A stretch of DNA of 57,688 bases, taken from Leekyejoonella antrihumi. Its GTDB lineage: Bacteria; Actinomycetota; Actinomycetes; Actinomycetales; Dermatophilaceae. Every line of letters begins with the position of its first letter. Position 1 is the first letter of the stretch. The DNA is taken from assembly GCF_007845645.1 (NCBI RefSeq), contig NZ_VCQV01000035.1, positions 1 through 57,688 on the forward strand. Direction: 5' to 3'. The position numbers and the translations under genes are program-made. Below, piece by piece: positions 17,288 to 26,342 of the stretch. The notes under the pieces are model-generated. The model saw nothing but the letters and a program-made list of their open reading frames with translations, did no database searches and was not told the DNA's origin.

Positions 17288-18427
17288 GTGGTCTCGCATA
17301 AGAAGTCGATTTTAGTGAGCGCGGTTGCAGCGTCGACCGCATTGGTTGGAGTGGTGGTGGCGAGCCCGGCGCAGGCGGCGCCGAACCGGTCCTGCACGGC
17401 AAATGTGGGTAATTCGGGTTTGAGCGCGGCGGTGGTGGCGCATTCTGGCCAGCGGATTGCCTACCGCGCAATCAACGCGACGGGGTGCGATATCGGCATC
17501 TATGTCGGTCAGGGCGTCTCGCACGTGCGGATCGACGGCGTGTGGGTCACGGGCGCCGGGTTCCAGGGCATCTTCGCCGAGAAGACCTCGCACATCAGCA
17601 TCGAGCACTCGGTCGTCACGGATGGCGGCTGGAAAACGATCGATCCCACGGCGCCACCGCTGGCGGGCAACGGGTTGCACTCCTACGTGGGTCAGTCGTT
17701 CGCGATCAGCTTGTTCGGAGTTTCGCACTCCACGGTCAGAGGCAACCTGGTGTTCAACAACGGGCGTGGCGGGATCGGGGTGATGGACAACGGTGCCAAT
17801 GATCCGGGACACCTGAGCATGGCGCCGTACCAGAACCCCTCGGCGGCGCCGGTGGATGCGTCGTACGACTCGGTCGTCGGCAACCGGACGTGGGCAAACT
17901 ACAACGGGTGCGGCCTGGTCGCCGCGACCCAGAACTTCGGCGGCAGTCTCTCGCACCTGATGCTGGCTGACAACACCATCGCCGGACAAGGGCTCTCGAT
18001 GACAAAGGGTGCCGACGTCGGTGGGCTCGTGGTGGCTGCCGACCCGCCGGACTCCTCGGTGAGCAACGTGAGTGTGCGCGGCAACAGGGTAACCAACTCG
18101 GTCGAGGGCGGAGTGGTTGTCAACGCTGAAGCCTTCAACTCGTTCACCAAGGATGTCACGGTGGAGGGCAACAGGCTCTCGGGCAACAACTGGGGCGCCC
18201 AGGAGGCACCGAAGACCGCCGGGGTCGTCGTCTTCGAGAACCCCGGATGGAACGCGCAGCCCGTGCCGCCGCAGGCGAAGGCTCCGGTCAACATCAACAC
18301 GGTGATTACGAGGAACTTCATCACCTCGCAGTTCTATGGGATCTGGGCCACGGGAAACCAGGCGCCTAAGGTCCGATGGAACTACATCCGGGTGACCGCA
18401 GGTGGTATGCCGGTCTCCATCGGCTGA
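17288..18427 (+). CDS. Secreted right-handed parallel beta-helix repeat protein
   Basis: 379 residues starting at a GTG, with a clear signal peptide (SILVSAVAASTALVGVVVAS, cleavage near AQAA). The mature part has repeating short strands such as HVRIDGVWVTGAGFQGIFAE, HSTVRGNLVFNNGRGGIGVM and VTVEGNRLSGNNWG, the Asn-rich turns of pectate-lyase-like beta-helix proteins. Such proteins bind or cleave polysaccharides at the cell surface. No catalytic aspartate set can be assigned with confidence, so the substrate is unknown. It follows the cell-wall hydrolase by 169 bp, and no shared promoter is evident. The ribosome-binding site is weak (AGGC). Confidence 0.8.
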   Translation: MVSHKKSILVSAVAASTALVGVVVASPAQAAPNRSCTANVGNSGLSAAVVAHSGQRIAYRAINATGCDIGIYVGQGVSHVRIDGVWVTGAGFQGIFAEKTSHISIEHSVVTDGGWKTIDPTAPPLAGNGLHSYVGQSFAISLFGVSHSTVRGNLVFNNGRGGIGVMDNGANDPGHLSMAPYQNPSAAPVDASYDSVVGNRTWANYNGCGLVAATQNFGGSLSHLMLADNTIAGQGLSMTKGADVGGLVVAADPPDSSVSNVSVRGNRVTNSVEGGVVVNAEAFNSFTKDVTVEGNRLSGNNWGAQEAPKTAGVVVFENPGWNAQPVPPQAKAPVNINTVITRNFITSQFYGIWATGNQAPKVRWNYIRVTAGGMPVSIG

Positions 18428-18482
18428 ACCAGTAGTCCGGGGTTTGGCGGGCACACACACATATTGGGTGGCAAGGGAGGCC

Positions 18483-19391
18483 ATGACCACCCAGACTGGG
18501 CGTGTGCCCGTCGAACCCGCGAGTGACCTACCGGATGACAAGTGGACTGTGCAGGTCGGCAGATCCGCGGTCGAAGCACTGGATCGCGCACAGCCTCTCA
18601 TCGCAGCTGATGCCGTCCGGCACTCTGTATTCGCCACAGTGACAGCCGCATTGGTCGATGAGCCGGAGCGGCACAAGGATCCGTGCTGGTTCTTCCTCGG
18701 TCGTGGCAGGGGCGTCGACGCCGTGGCGATGCACACCCCGCCGCAGGCTCTGCACGTGTCGACGCATGTGCCGGGTGCGACGCAGGAGTTGGCGACGTTC
18801 GTGGCCGAGACGGCTCAGCCGATCCCCGGCGTCGGGGGAGACCGCGCCGCCGTCGAAGCCTTTCTCGATCGGTACACAGCGATCACCGGACGAACCGGCT
18901 TCGCCGTCGAGGGCAAGGGTGTGTTCGACCTGCCGAGCGAGCCGGAGCTCTCGCGGGCGGTTCCCGGTGACTACCTGGTCGCAGGTGAAGACCACTTGGG
19001 CCTGGCCACCGCATGGGTCCGAGCGTTCAAGGCCGACATCGGCACACCGTGCGATGGGACCGAGCGGAGTCTCGTGGGGCGTCACATCGCCGCTGGGAGG
19101 CTTGGGCTGTGGCTGGCGAACGGCGTTCCCGTAGCAATGTGCTGGGCGTCGACCTCGCACGCGGGCGTGGTCCGGATATCGGGGGTCTACACGCCATCGG
19201 AGCTGCGGGGGCACGGCTACGCCAGCGCGGTGGTGTGTGCGGCCAGCCGTCGTCAGCAGGATCTCGGCCACCGGTGCATGCTCTACACGCAGCTGTCGAA
19301 CCCGACATCGAACAAGATCTACCAGGCCATGGGCTACCGTCGCGTCGGGGACGATCTGCAGGTCCAGTTCGACGCTCCAGAGGCGCGATAG
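18483..19391 (+). CDS. GNAT family N-acetyltransferase
   Basis: 302 residues. The C-terminal third carries the acetyl-CoA-binding GNAT core, with VYTPSELRGHGYASAVVCAA in place of the Q/RxxGxG/A loop, and the final YTQLSNPTSNKIYQAMGYRR strand-helix. The N-terminal two-thirds is the extended, poorly conserved domain found in longer actinobacterial GNAT proteins. I start at the ATG at 18483, preceded by GGGAGG; an in-frame ATG at 18402 lies inside the upstream gene. The target (small molecule or protein N-terminus) is unknown. Confidence 0.85.
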   Translation: MTTQTGRVPVEPASDLPDDKWTVQVGRSAVEALDRAQPLIAADAVRHSVFATVTAALVDEPERHKDPCWFFLGRGRGVDAVAMHTPPQALHVSTHVPGATQELATFVAETAQPIPGVGGDRAAVEAFLDRYTAITGRTGFAVEGKGVFDLPSEPELSRAVPGDYLVAGEDHLGLATAWVRAFKADIGTPCDGTERSLVGRHIAAGRLGLWLANGVPVAMCWASTSHAGVVRISGVYTPSELRGHGYASAVVCAASRRQQDLGHRCMLYTQLSNPTSNKIYQAMGYRRVGDDLQVQFDAPEAR

Positions 19392-19442
19392 CTCCACTGA
19401 GAGTCAGGCTATGGTGGCAGGCGCGAGCGGCATACTGGTTCG

Positions 19443-20471
19443 ATGGCGGATCCTTCGCTCGCGGACCAGTTTCGCAGCCACTTCGGTCATCGCGACCATC
19501 TGTATGGAGTCCTGCTGGGCGAGCTCGCGGATGACCTCGATGCCGGCGGTGTGACTGCGCGAATCTGCGAGGGGTATGACGAGGTGTCGCGCGGTGCGGC
19601 GGTGCAGCTGCGTCTGCTGGCCGGGATATTCCGGATCGTGCTGCGTGGCGACGCGCCGGCGCTCGAGCGGTTCTACCCGAGTCTTGGTGGGACTGCCGAC
19701 CCGCGGGATGCCTGGCCGGCGTTTCGCCCCGTGCTGGAGCGGCACGTAGGTGAGCTGCACGATGCGCTCGCCAAACCACCGCAGACCAACGAGGTCGGCC
19801 GATCCGCCTGCCTGGTGATCGGACTGTTTGAGGCGGTTCGGCGCACCGGTCTGCGACGCATCCGGCTGCTGGAACCCGGAGCATCGGCGGGGCTGAACCT
19901 GAACGTCGACAGATACCGGATGGTCGGCCCGGCGTGGTCCTGGGGGCCCGGGAACAGCCCGGTGTGCCTGGACACCAAAGCCGTCGGCGTGCGACCGGAG
20001 CCCTTGACCATCATCGAGCGTCGAGGTTGCGACCTGGACCCCGTCGATGCGTCGACCAGCGACGGCGGACGATACCTCACGTCATACGTCTGGCCGTTCG
20101 ACCTGGACCGGCACCGGCGTCTGGCGACTGCGCTCGAAGTGGTCCGCGAGCACCCGGTGAGCATCGAACGATTGGCGGCCTCCGAGTGGCTGGACCGACA
20201 GCTGGCCGACGACCCGGGCGCGGAGGTGCTCACCGTCGTGTGGCAGTCGATCACCCAGCAATACTGGGCCGCAGCGGAATCGGCGCGCGTGCAGGAGATT
20301 GTCGGCGCGGGCAGGGCGCAGATCGCACTCGCGCACATCACGATGGAGGGTGTGCCACCTGCGCAGACGGGAGGTGGCTATGACATCGCCACGCAAGGTC
20401 CCGAGCTCGCGCTGGATGGCGAGGTGATCGCGCGCAGCCACCACCACGGGCCACCGATCGTCCTGAGCTAG
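19443..20471 (+). CDS. DUF2332 domain-containing protein
   Basis: 342 residues. The motif RIRLLEPGASAGLNLNVDRY and the later EVLTVVWQSITQQYWAAAES mark the DUF2332 family, proteins widespread in actinobacteria and alphaproteobacteria with no established function. The LLEPGASAGLNL segment resembles a Rossmann-type nucleotide loop of methyltransferases, which would fit a SAM-binding role, but this is inference. It starts 51 bp after the GNAT gene and is probably cotranscribed with it. It converges with the enoyl-CoA hydratase gene, 25 bp between stops. Confidence 0.87.
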   Translation: MADPSLADQFRSHFGHRDHLYGVLLGELADDLDAGGVTARICEGYDEVSRGAAVQLRLLAGIFRIVLRGDAPALERFYPSLGGTADPRDAWPAFRPVLERHVGELHDALAKPPQTNEVGRSACLVIGLFEAVRRTGLRRIRLLEPGASAGLNLNVDRYRMVGPAWSWGPGNSPVCLDTKAVGVRPEPLTIIERRGCDLDPVDASTSDGGRYLTSYVWPFDLDRHRRLATALEVVREHPVSIERLAASEWLDRQLADDPGAEVLTVVWQSITQQYWAAAESARVQEIVGAGRAQIALAHITMEGVPPAQTGGGYDIATQGPELALDGEVIARSHHHGPPIVLS

Positions 20472-20496
20472 GTTCCGTGCGACCGAGCCCCTGCTG

Positions 20497-21240
20497 TCAG
20501 CTCCCTGCCCAGCGCGGCGGGCGCCTCTCGAAGAACGCGGCAACCCCTTCAGCCGCATCGTGCGAGGAGGCCACGCGAGCCTTGGCCCGGTCGGTGACGT
20601 CCCAGCCGGTCTGCTCGAGGGTGGCGTCCTGCTCGCGCAGGGCGCCGAGCACCTGCTGCACGGCATACGGCGAGGACCGGCAGATCTCCTCGGCCAGGGC
20701 AAGGGCTGCCTCCAGGGCCTTGCCGGCGGTGGTGAGCTCATTGACGAAACCCACGTCGTACGCGCGCTGTGCCGACAGACACCGCCCGGTGATCATCAGT
20801 TCGTGGGCGATGTTTGCCGGCAGCCGCCTGGTTGCTCGTAGGAGTGCGCCCGACGTCGGGACAAGTCCTCGCAAGGTCTCCGGCAGTCCGAACGTCGCGG
20901 TCGACGACGCGACGACGAGATCACAGGCCAGGGCGATCTCCAAGCCGCCGCCGAGCGCGGGACCTTCGACCGCGGCGAGGATGGGCTTGACGGACCGGCG
21001 ACGGATGACCCCGTACTCTCCGCCACGGGAGGTGGCCCCACTGCCCTTGAGGTCGCTGCCCGCACTGAAGACCGACTCCGTGCCGGTGATGATCGCGACC
21101 CATAGCTCCGCGTCGTCCTCGAAGTCGTTGAGCGCAGCGTCGAGTCCCTCGGTGGTCTCGGCGTCGATGGCGTTGCGCTTCTCCTCGCGGTCGATGCGCA
21201 CGACGAGGCTGTGGTGGATGCGTTCGGTGGCAACAGGCAT
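20497..21240 (-). CDS. Enoyl-CoA hydratase/isomerase family protein
   Basis: 247 residues of crotonase fold, with IITGTESVFSAGSDLKGSGA and VEGPALGGGLEIALACDLVV forming the oxyanion hole, and AYDVGFVNELTTAGKALEAA after them. I start at the ATG at 21240: upstream in-frame sequence is Arg/Pro-rich and unlike the family. The gene is separate from the ABC importer downstream (64 bp gap) and may be cotranscribed with it only by read-through. Its substrate cannot be assigned; it is a second paralogue beside the one at 7297. Confidence 0.88.
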   Translation of the reverse strand: MPVATERIHHSLVVRIDREEKRNAIDAETTEGLDAALNDFEDDAELWVAIITGTESVFSAGSDLKGSGATSRGGEYGVIRRRSVKPILAAVEGPALGGGLEIALACDLVVASSTATFGLPETLRGLVPTSGALLRATRRLPANIAHELMITGRCLSAQRAYDVGFVNELTTAGKALEAALALAEEICRSSPYAVQQVLGALREQDATLEQTGWDVTDRAKARVASSHDAAEGVAAFFERRPPRWAGS

Positions 21241-21304
21241 GAGGCCGACCCTAGTTCGTGGACGGGTGCACTCGGGGATCAGCAAGGTTGCAAGCGTGCC
21301 GGGA

Positions 21305-22180
21305 TCAGGTAGCAGGGACCTTCTGCGGTTCCGCTCCGGCGAGTCCGCCGGCCGCAGCCGGCGGTGCACTGCTCCGGCGCCGCATCCGGTGCTCGAGCAT
21401 CTCGGCGACCTTCGTGATCGAGTAGTTCACCACGATGTAGATGAGCGCCACGACGATCACGATCGGCAGCATGTTGCTGTAGGTCGACGCGGAGGTGCTG
21501 CCCGAGTTGAGCAGCTCCATGTAGGTGATGTTGTAGCCGAGCGCCGTGTCCTTGAGAATCACGACCAGCTGGCTGACCAGCGTCGGCAGCATCGAGGTGA
21601 TTGCCTGGGGCAGCATGATGCTGCGCAGGGTCTGCTGGGGGCGCAGCCCGATCGACAGCCCGGCCTCCCGTTGCCCACCCGGCACCTGGTCGACTCCCGA
21701 GCGAAGGATCTCGCAGATCACCGCGCTGTTGTAGAGGGTGAGTCCGGTGACGGTGCCGGCGAGGGCATTCATCGACGAGGGAAAGACGTTGTTGTACGCA
21801 TACAGGCCGAAGGAGAAGATCATCATCAGCAGCACCGGAATGGCGCGGAAGACCTCCACCCACACGGTGCAGAACCAGTTCAGCACCCGGACGCTGGACA
21901 TGCGCGCCAGAGCGAGCAGCACACCCAGCACCGACGCGAGCGCGATGCTGATCAGCGCGGCCTTGATCGTGCCCCACAGGCCTGGGAGCAAGTAGGACCT
22001 CCACAGTGTCCCGTGGATGAAGGGTTCCCACTTGGCGCCGGTGAACTGGTGCTTGCTGTCCAGCTTCCAGACGATCGCGGCGGCGACGACCAGCATCAGC
22101 AGTATGCCGATGCCGGACAGGATTCGGTTGCGCGCCCTGGCCTTCGGGCCGGGTGCGTCGAAGAGAACCCCGGCGCTCAT
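21305..22180 (-). CDS. gluD: Glutamate/polar amino acid ABC transporter permease (GluD-like)
   Basis: 291-residue inner-membrane permease of the HisM/GltK type. The EAA loop is visible as QREAGLSIGLRPQQTLRSIM, followed by LPQAITSMLPTLVSQLVVIL and KDTALGYNITYMELLN. I use the ATG at 22180 because it overlaps the stop of gluC by 4 bp; a longer frame upstream would lie inside gluC. The C-terminus has a non-conserved Ala/Pro-rich tail. It pairs with GluC, the GluB lipoprotein and the GluA ATPase in the order found for the Corynebacterium gluABCD glutamate importer. Confidence 0.88.
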   Translation of the reverse strand: MSAGVLFDAPGPKARARNRILSGIGILLMLVVAAAIVWKLDSKHQFTGAKWEPFIHGTLWRSYLLPGLWGTIKAALISIALASVLGVLLALARMSSVRVLNWFCTVWVEVFRAIPVLLMMIFSFGLYAYNNVFPSSMNALAGTVTGLTLYNSAVICEILRSGVDQVPGGQREAGLSIGLRPQQTLRSIMLPQAITSMLPTLVSQLVVILKDTALGYNITYMELLNSGSTSASTYSNMLPIVIVVALIYIVVNYSITKVAEMLEHRMRRRSSAPPAAAGGLAGAEPQKVPAT

Positions 22181-22857
22181 CGCTTCACCGCCAGGCGCTT
22201 GGAGAAGGTATTGAGGAAGATCCCCACCGGCACGGTGAGGATGACGAAGAGCATGGCCATCACGGCGAACGCCAGATTCAGCAGGTCGGAGCGGAACTCG
22301 TTGATTCTCGCCAGCTGGTACGCGAGCTCGGCGACTCCGATGGTCATGACGACCGTGGTGTTCTTGGTCAATGCAATCAGGGTGTTGCCCAGCGGCGTCA
22401 CGGCACCACGGAAGGCCTGCGGCAGGACCACCTCGCGCAGGCTTTGGGTGAAGGTCAGCCCGATCGACCGAGCGGCCTCGGCCTGTCCGAGCGGAATCGT
22501 GTTGACACCGCTGCGTAGTGCCTCGCACACGAAGGAGGCGTGATAGACGATCAGTGCGACCAGTGCAAGCCGGAAGTTGTTGACGGTGAAGAAGTCTCGG
22601 CTGTGGTCGTTCGCCAGGGTGATACCAAGGGTCTGCCAGAGCACGAGGCTGCACGCAAAGACGATCAGCGTCAGGGGAGTGTTGCGGAAGACGGTGACGT
22701 AGGCCGTCCCGGCGGCGCGCAGCATACGCACGGGAGACAGGCGCAGCACAGCCACGAGGGTGCCGAGAATCAGGCTACCGATGGCGCCGATCACGGTGAG
22801 CTTGATGGTCATCCAGAACGCGGACCACAGATCGAACTGGCTGAAGAGGGCATTCAT
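22177..22857 (-). CDS. gluC: Glutamate/polar amino acid ABC transporter permease (GluC-like)
   Basis: 226 residues with five or so hydrophobic segments. The EAA loop reads GQAEAARSIGLTFTQSLREV and continues into VLPQAFRGAVTPLGNTLIAL and TKNTTVVMTIGVAELAYQLA. It would form the membrane channel together with GluD. Start is the ATG at 22857 with GGAG upstream, and the 72-bp gap to gluB contains a large perfect hairpin. That arrangement commonly lets the binding protein be made in excess over the permeases. Confidence 0.9.
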   Translation of the reverse strand: MNALFSQFDLWSAFWMTIKLTVIGAIGSLILGTLVAVLRLSPVRMLRAAGTAYVTVFRNTPLTLIVFACSLVLWQTLGITLANDHSRDFFTVNNFRLALVALIVYHASFVCEALRSGVNTIPLGQAEAARSIGLTFTQSLREVVLPQAFRGAVTPLGNTLIALTKNTTVVMTIGVAELAYQLARINEFRSDLLNLAFAVMAMLFVILTVPVGIFLNTFSKRLAVKR

Positions 22858-22883
22858 GTGAGCTCCAGGCTGGGCGGCGACAA

Positions 22884-22925
22884 TCCCCGGTGGTGGAGCG
22901 GACTGTGCCGCTCCACCACCGGGGA
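22884..22925. terminator. Perfect 18-bp hairpin between gluB and gluC (partial terminator or mRNA stabiliser)
   Basis: The arm TCCCCGGTGGTGGAGCGG at 22884-22901 is exactly complementary to 22908-22925, with a 6-base loop. It lies five bases after the gluB stop (22930) and 27 bases before the gluC start. No T-tract follows on the minus strand, so it is more likely an attenuating or RNase-blocking stem than a full terminator, giving more binding-protein mRNA than permease mRNA. Confidence 0.7.
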
Positions 22926-22929
22926 CGGG

Positions 22930-23760
22930 TCATGAGCAGGTGGCCGGGGTGGGCGGGTTCGTCTTCTGGTTGTACTCGTAGGAGTCTCCGAAGTCCGCCT
23001 TGACGAGCTTCTCCCAGGTGCCGTCCTTGACCATGTCCTTGATGGCCGTGTTGACCTTCTCACAGGTGGCGGTGTCGCCCTTCTTCAGACCGATGCCGTA
23101 GTTCTCCTCAGAAAAGGTGTCGCCGGCCAGCTTCAGTTTGCCCTTGTAGGCGGACTGGTTGGCGTAGCCGGCCAGGATGGTGTCATCCGTGGTCATCGCG
23201 TCGATCACTCCGTTGGACAGCGCCTCCGCGCACTTGGAGTAGGTGTCGAACTTCTGCGGCACCAGGTCGGGCTGCTCCTTCTTGAGGTTCTCCACGGAGG
23301 TCGAACCGGTCACCGAGCAGACCTTCTTTCCCTTCACATCCTTCACGCCGTTGATGGTGCTGTCGGCCTTGACCAGCAGCGACTGGCCGGCGATGAAGTA
23401 CGGGCCCGCGAAGGACACCTCCTTCTTGCGGTCGTCGGTGATCGAGTAGGAGGCGACCACGAGCTTGACCTGACCGGACTTGATCAGAGTCTCGCGTTGC
23501 TTGCTGGGTGCCTGAACCCACTCGATCTGGTCGGGCTTGTAGCCCATCTTGCCGGCCACATAGGTCGCCACGTCGACATCGAAGCCGGTGTACTTGTTGC
23601 CCTCTTTCAGGCCGAGGCCCGGCTGGTCGAACTTCGTGCCGATCTTGATCTTGTCGCCCGAGCCGGAGCTCGAGTCACCGCTGGATCCGCCGCAGGCGGT
23701 CAGGCTGAGACCGGCGGCGGCAAGGATGGCGATGGATACGGTGCTGCGACGAAGGTGCAT
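22930..23760 (-). CDS. gluB: Glutamate/polar amino acid ABC transporter substrate-binding lipoprotein (GluB-like)
   Basis: 276 residues with a lipoprotein signal: ILAAAGLSLTACGG has the lipobox LTAC, so the cysteine is lipidated and the protein is anchored outside the membrane. The mature protein is a bacterial SBP family 3 (SBP_bac_3) with GLGLKEGNKYTGFDVDVATY, MGYKPDQIEWVQAPSKQRET and KVCSVTGSTSVENLKKEQPD. It binds the amino acid and delivers it to GluCD. It starts at the ATG at 23760 with GGGAGAAG as ribosome-binding site, 75 bp after gluA. Confidence 0.92.
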   Translation of the reverse strand: MHLRRSTVSIAILAAAGLSLTACGGSSGDSSSGSGDKIKIGTKFDQPGLGLKEGNKYTGFDVDVATYVAGKMGYKPDQIEWVQAPSKQRETLIKSGQVKLVVASYSITDDRKKEVSFAGPYFIAGQSLLVKADSTINGVKDVKGKKVCSVTGSTSVENLKKEQPDLVPQKFDTYSKCAEALSNGVIDAMTTDDTILAGYANQSAYKGKLKLAGDTFSEENYGIGLKKGDTATCEKVNTAIKDMVKDGTWEKLVKADFGDSYEYNQKTNPPTPATCS

Positions 23761-23835
23761 GACTTCTCCCTGAATTCGGTGACGGGGTTGAACGGTTGTG
23801 ACGGTTTGTGCCCGCGGTGACGGTCGCGGGCTTGG

Positions 23836-24633
23836 TCAGTGCGTGAGGATCTTGCCGAGAAAGTCCTTCGCCCGCTCGGTGGTCGGATGGTTGAAGAACT
23901 CTTCGGGGGGTGCCTGTTCAAGGACCTGACCGTCCGACATGAAGATCACCCGGTCGGCGGCGCGGCGGGCGAAGCCCATCTCGTGGGTGACCACGATCAT
24001 GGTCATGCCCTCTTGGGCCAGCTGACCCATCACGTCGAGAACCTCGTTGATCATCTCCGGGTCGAGGGCCGAGGTGGGTTCGTCGAAGAGCATCGCCTTC
24101 GGTTCCATCGCCAGCGATCGGGCGATGGCCACCCGCTGCTGCTGCCCACCGGAGAGCTGAGCCGGATACTTGTGCGCCTGCTGTTCGACCCCGACTCGGG
24201 TGAGCAGTTCGATGGCGCGCTTCTCCGCCTGAGCCTTGGATCGCCCTCTGACCTTGATGGGACCGAGGGTGACGTTCTGCAGGATGGTCTTGTGCGCGAA
24301 GAGGTTGAACGCCTGGAAGACCATCCCGACATCGGCCCGCAGACGAGCCAGCGCGGCGCCCTCCTCGGGAAGCGGCATGCCGTCGATCGTGATGGATCCC
24401 GACTCGTAGGTCTCCAGTCGGTTGATCGCGCGGCAGAGTGTGGACTTGCCGGAACCTGACGGGCCGAGCACCACGACGACCTCGCCTTTGGCGACCGTGA
24501 GATCGATGTCTCGCAGCACGTGCAGGTCGCCGAAGTGCTTGTTCACGCCGGTGAGCACGATCAGCGGTTCGCCCGTGGCGGCCGCGACGGCGTCGGCGGC
24601 CGGCGTGGACAGCGGGACAGAGCGGTTCGTCAT
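23836..24633 (-). CDS. gluA: Glutamate/polar amino acid ABC transporter ATP-binding protein (GluA-like)
   Basis: 265-residue ATPase with all motifs: Walker A in [20 protein letters not shown], the Q-loop [20 protein letters not shown], the signature [20 protein letters not shown] and Walker B in [15 protein letters not shown], then the H-switch [20 protein letters not shown]. This is the polar amino acid transporter subfamily. I start at the ATG at 24633; a frame extending to 24849 lies in an AT-richer intergenic region that should hold the promoter. First gene of the gluABCD operon. Confidence 0.92.
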   Translation of the reverse strand: MTNRSVPLSTPAADAVAAATGEPLIVLTGVNKHFGDLHVLRDIDLTVAKGEVVVVLGPSGSGKSTLCRAINRLETYESGSITIDGMPLPEEGAALARLRADVGMVFQAFNLFAHKTILQNVTLGPIKVRGRSKAQAEKRAIELLTRVGVEQQAHKYPAQLSGGQQQRVAIARSLAMEPKAMLFDEPTSALDPEMINEVLDVMGQLAQEGMTMIVVTHEMGFARRAADRVIFMSDGQVLEQAPPEEFFNHPTTERAKDFLGKILTH

Positions 24634-24944
24634 AGCCCGGGAGCCTATGTGCAATCTCAGACTATTTTCAGGTAATTGCGCTAGGGACGGCGCTTTGTTG
24701 TCGGAATGTTGCCTTAATTCGTCGACGACAGACCGCAGGCCTCCAGCCGGCGCAGCCGCGGCTCGCCAACCGTCGGGTAGGCAGGTGTGATGTTCAGCAG
24801 TTGTCTGCACAAACGTCCGAAGTCGCCTGCCCGCACCGCCGCGGGGCACTGCTCTGACTCGCGGCGTGTGCCATATGGGAATCGACGTGCGTATGTGACC
24901 GATGGGGCGCCTTGCGCACGAACAACCGTCGAGGTGCCTTTCCC
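24634..24944. other. Intergenic region upstream of gluABCD, no gene seen
   Basis: The first 90 bases next to gluA are locally AT-rich (TTTTCAGGTAATTGCG and neighbours), as expected for the promoter of the minus-strand importer operon. No confident -35/-10 pair could be picked. The remainder holds no reading frame with protein-like composition, other than the recombinase scrap listed next. Confidence 0.4.
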
Positions 24945-25013
24945 GGCCGAGAAACCGAACGCGAACTCATCGCCGAGCGAGTCGACGCCGGCATCGCCTC
25001 AGCTCGCCAGAGG
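24945..25013 (+). pseudogene. Fragment resembling a serine recombinase (resolvase/invertase)
   Basis: A 23-codon stretch reads [20 protein letters not shown] and RQR. It closely resembles the linker helix between catalytic and DNA-binding parts of small serine recombinases, where sequences like EFERELIRERVRAGLAAAR are usual. No catalytic serine domain and no HTH tail can be found on either side, and the MFS gene begins four bases beyond. It looks like a scrap of a former mobile element. The match is short and could be chance. Confidence 0.35.
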
Positions 25014-25016
25014 TGG

Positions 25017-26291
25017 TCATCGACTCATCGAGCCCGTGCGGTCGGCGACATGCAAGGTCACCGGCGGTGCGGAGCGATAGGCCATCATCCCGGCCGCGCC
25101 GCAAGCCATTGCGACCACGACCGCAAACCCGGCGTAGGTGTGCGGCAGGCCCCAGCGGCTGGCGGCGGCGCCGGCGAGGATGGTCGGGACCGCCATTGCG
25201 GCATAGCAGCACAGGTAGAACGCCGACATGACGCTTCCGCGCTGGGCGGCCGGAATCACCTGAGTCAGGTGGCGGAAGGACCCACTGAAGGTCATGCCGA
25301 AGCTCCCGCCCAGGGCAACGGAGCCGACAAAGACGGCTATCGCGTGGCCGGACAGGACCATCGGGATGCTGAGCAGGCTCGCGGCAACCAGTCCGACGTC
25401 TCCGTACAGGGCGAGTCTCCGGGCACCGGCGTGGCGGGTGAGGGCCTGGGCGACAGCGGCGCTGAACGTCATCGCTGCCACTGCGCTGCCGCCGAAGATG
25501 AGGGAGTGGATTCCGGTCTCCTGGGCGGTCAGCTGAGGAAACAGCGACAGGTAGATGCCGAGCACGATCCAGGAGGCCATTGCGCCGAGCGTGGCGAAGG
25601 CGAAGTCGGCCGCTATCGGAGCGGGCACTCCCGGTCGCACGATCCGGATCCGTCCGGTGCGCGCGCCGTGCGTCTCCGGGGAGAGCGCGAGCACGATGAG
25701 GGTGAGGGCGGTCAGGGCCGCGATCACGGCATACGGCAGCACCAGGGGATGGGGGAGCAGCTGGGCCAGGACTGCACTGCCGAGCACGCCCACGCCCATC
25801 CCTGACGCGAGCACGATGCCCGTGAGGTGCCCGGTGCGGGCGGTGTCATCGGGCCGGACATCCAGCAGGGCGGCGCCGACCGCGACCGCCGCGCTGCCGA
25901 TCGAGGCACCGTGGATGACTCGTGCGATCAGCAGGCCGACGATGCTGTGCGCGGTCATGAACACCGCCAGTCCGGCCAGGAGTCCGACGGCCGACATCAG
26001 CAGGACCGGCTTGCGGCCGATGGCGTCGGTCAGCGGACCGGCCACCAGAAGTGCGCTCATGGCGGCCAGGGCGTAGACGGCGAAGACGACAGTGAGGTCC
26101 AGGGGACTCAGTCGCCACTCGCGGGCGTATGTGCCGTAGAGGGGCGAGGGCGTGCCGGAGACCGCGAGAGCCAGGCCGAGCAGGACGAAGAGCATGACGT
26201 AGGTCGTGCGTCCCCGCCGCCGCGGCGAACGCATCCGATCGACCGCGGCGGCCGGGGTGGCGTTGATGGTGCTCTCGGCGCAGCTCGTCAT
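25017..26291 (-). CDS. MFS family transporter (drug-efflux type)
   Basis: 424 residues with 12 hydrophobic segments. The cytoplasmic loop between helices 2 and 3 has the MFS motif A in VAGPLTDAIGRKPVLLMSAV, and the helix-4 region RVIHGASIGSAAVAVGAALL is typical of drug:H+ antiporters. The Arg-rich start (RMRSPRRRGRTTY) precedes helix 1. It faces a small ArsR-type regulator, with only 86 bp between starts, containing two palindromes. This strongly suggests an efflux pump repressed by its neighbour until an effector binds. Substrate unknown. Confidence 0.88.
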   Translation of the reverse strand: MTSCAESTINATPAAAVDRMRSPRRRGRTTYVMLFVLLGLALAVSGTPSPLYGTYAREWRLSPLDLTVVFAVYALAAMSALLVAGPLTDAIGRKPVLLMSAVGLLAGLAVFMTAHSIVGLLIARVIHGASIGSAAVAVGAALLDVRPDDTARTGHLTGIVLASGMGVGVLGSAVLAQLLPHPLVLPYAVIAALTALTLIVLALSPETHGARTGRIRIVRPGVPAPIAADFAFATLGAMASWIVLGIYLSLFPQLTAQETGIHSLIFGGSAVAAMTFSAAVAQALTRHAGARRLALYGDVGLVAASLLSIPMVLSGHAIAVFVGSVALGGSFGMTFSGSFRHLTQVIPAAQRGSVMSAFYLCCYAAMAVPTILAGAAASRWGLPHTYAGFAVVVAMACGAAGMMAYRSAPPVTLHVADRTGSMSR

Positions 26292-26300
26292 GACGACTCC

Positions 26301-26332
26301 TCATCTAGTTCGACGAGTATCGAACTAGATGA
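26301..26332. promoter_or_regulatory. Perfect 13-bp inverted repeat, operator of MFS/ArsR pair
   Basis: Left arm TCATCTAGTTCGA at 26301-26313 and its exact reverse complement at 26320-26332 enclose the 6-base spacer CGAGTA. It begins 9 bases from the MFS start codon and so overlaps its ribosome-binding/promoter region. A winged-helix dimer such as the adjacent ArsR-type protein would be expected to bind. Confidence 0.75.
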
Positions 26333-26342
26333 AGATAGCATG

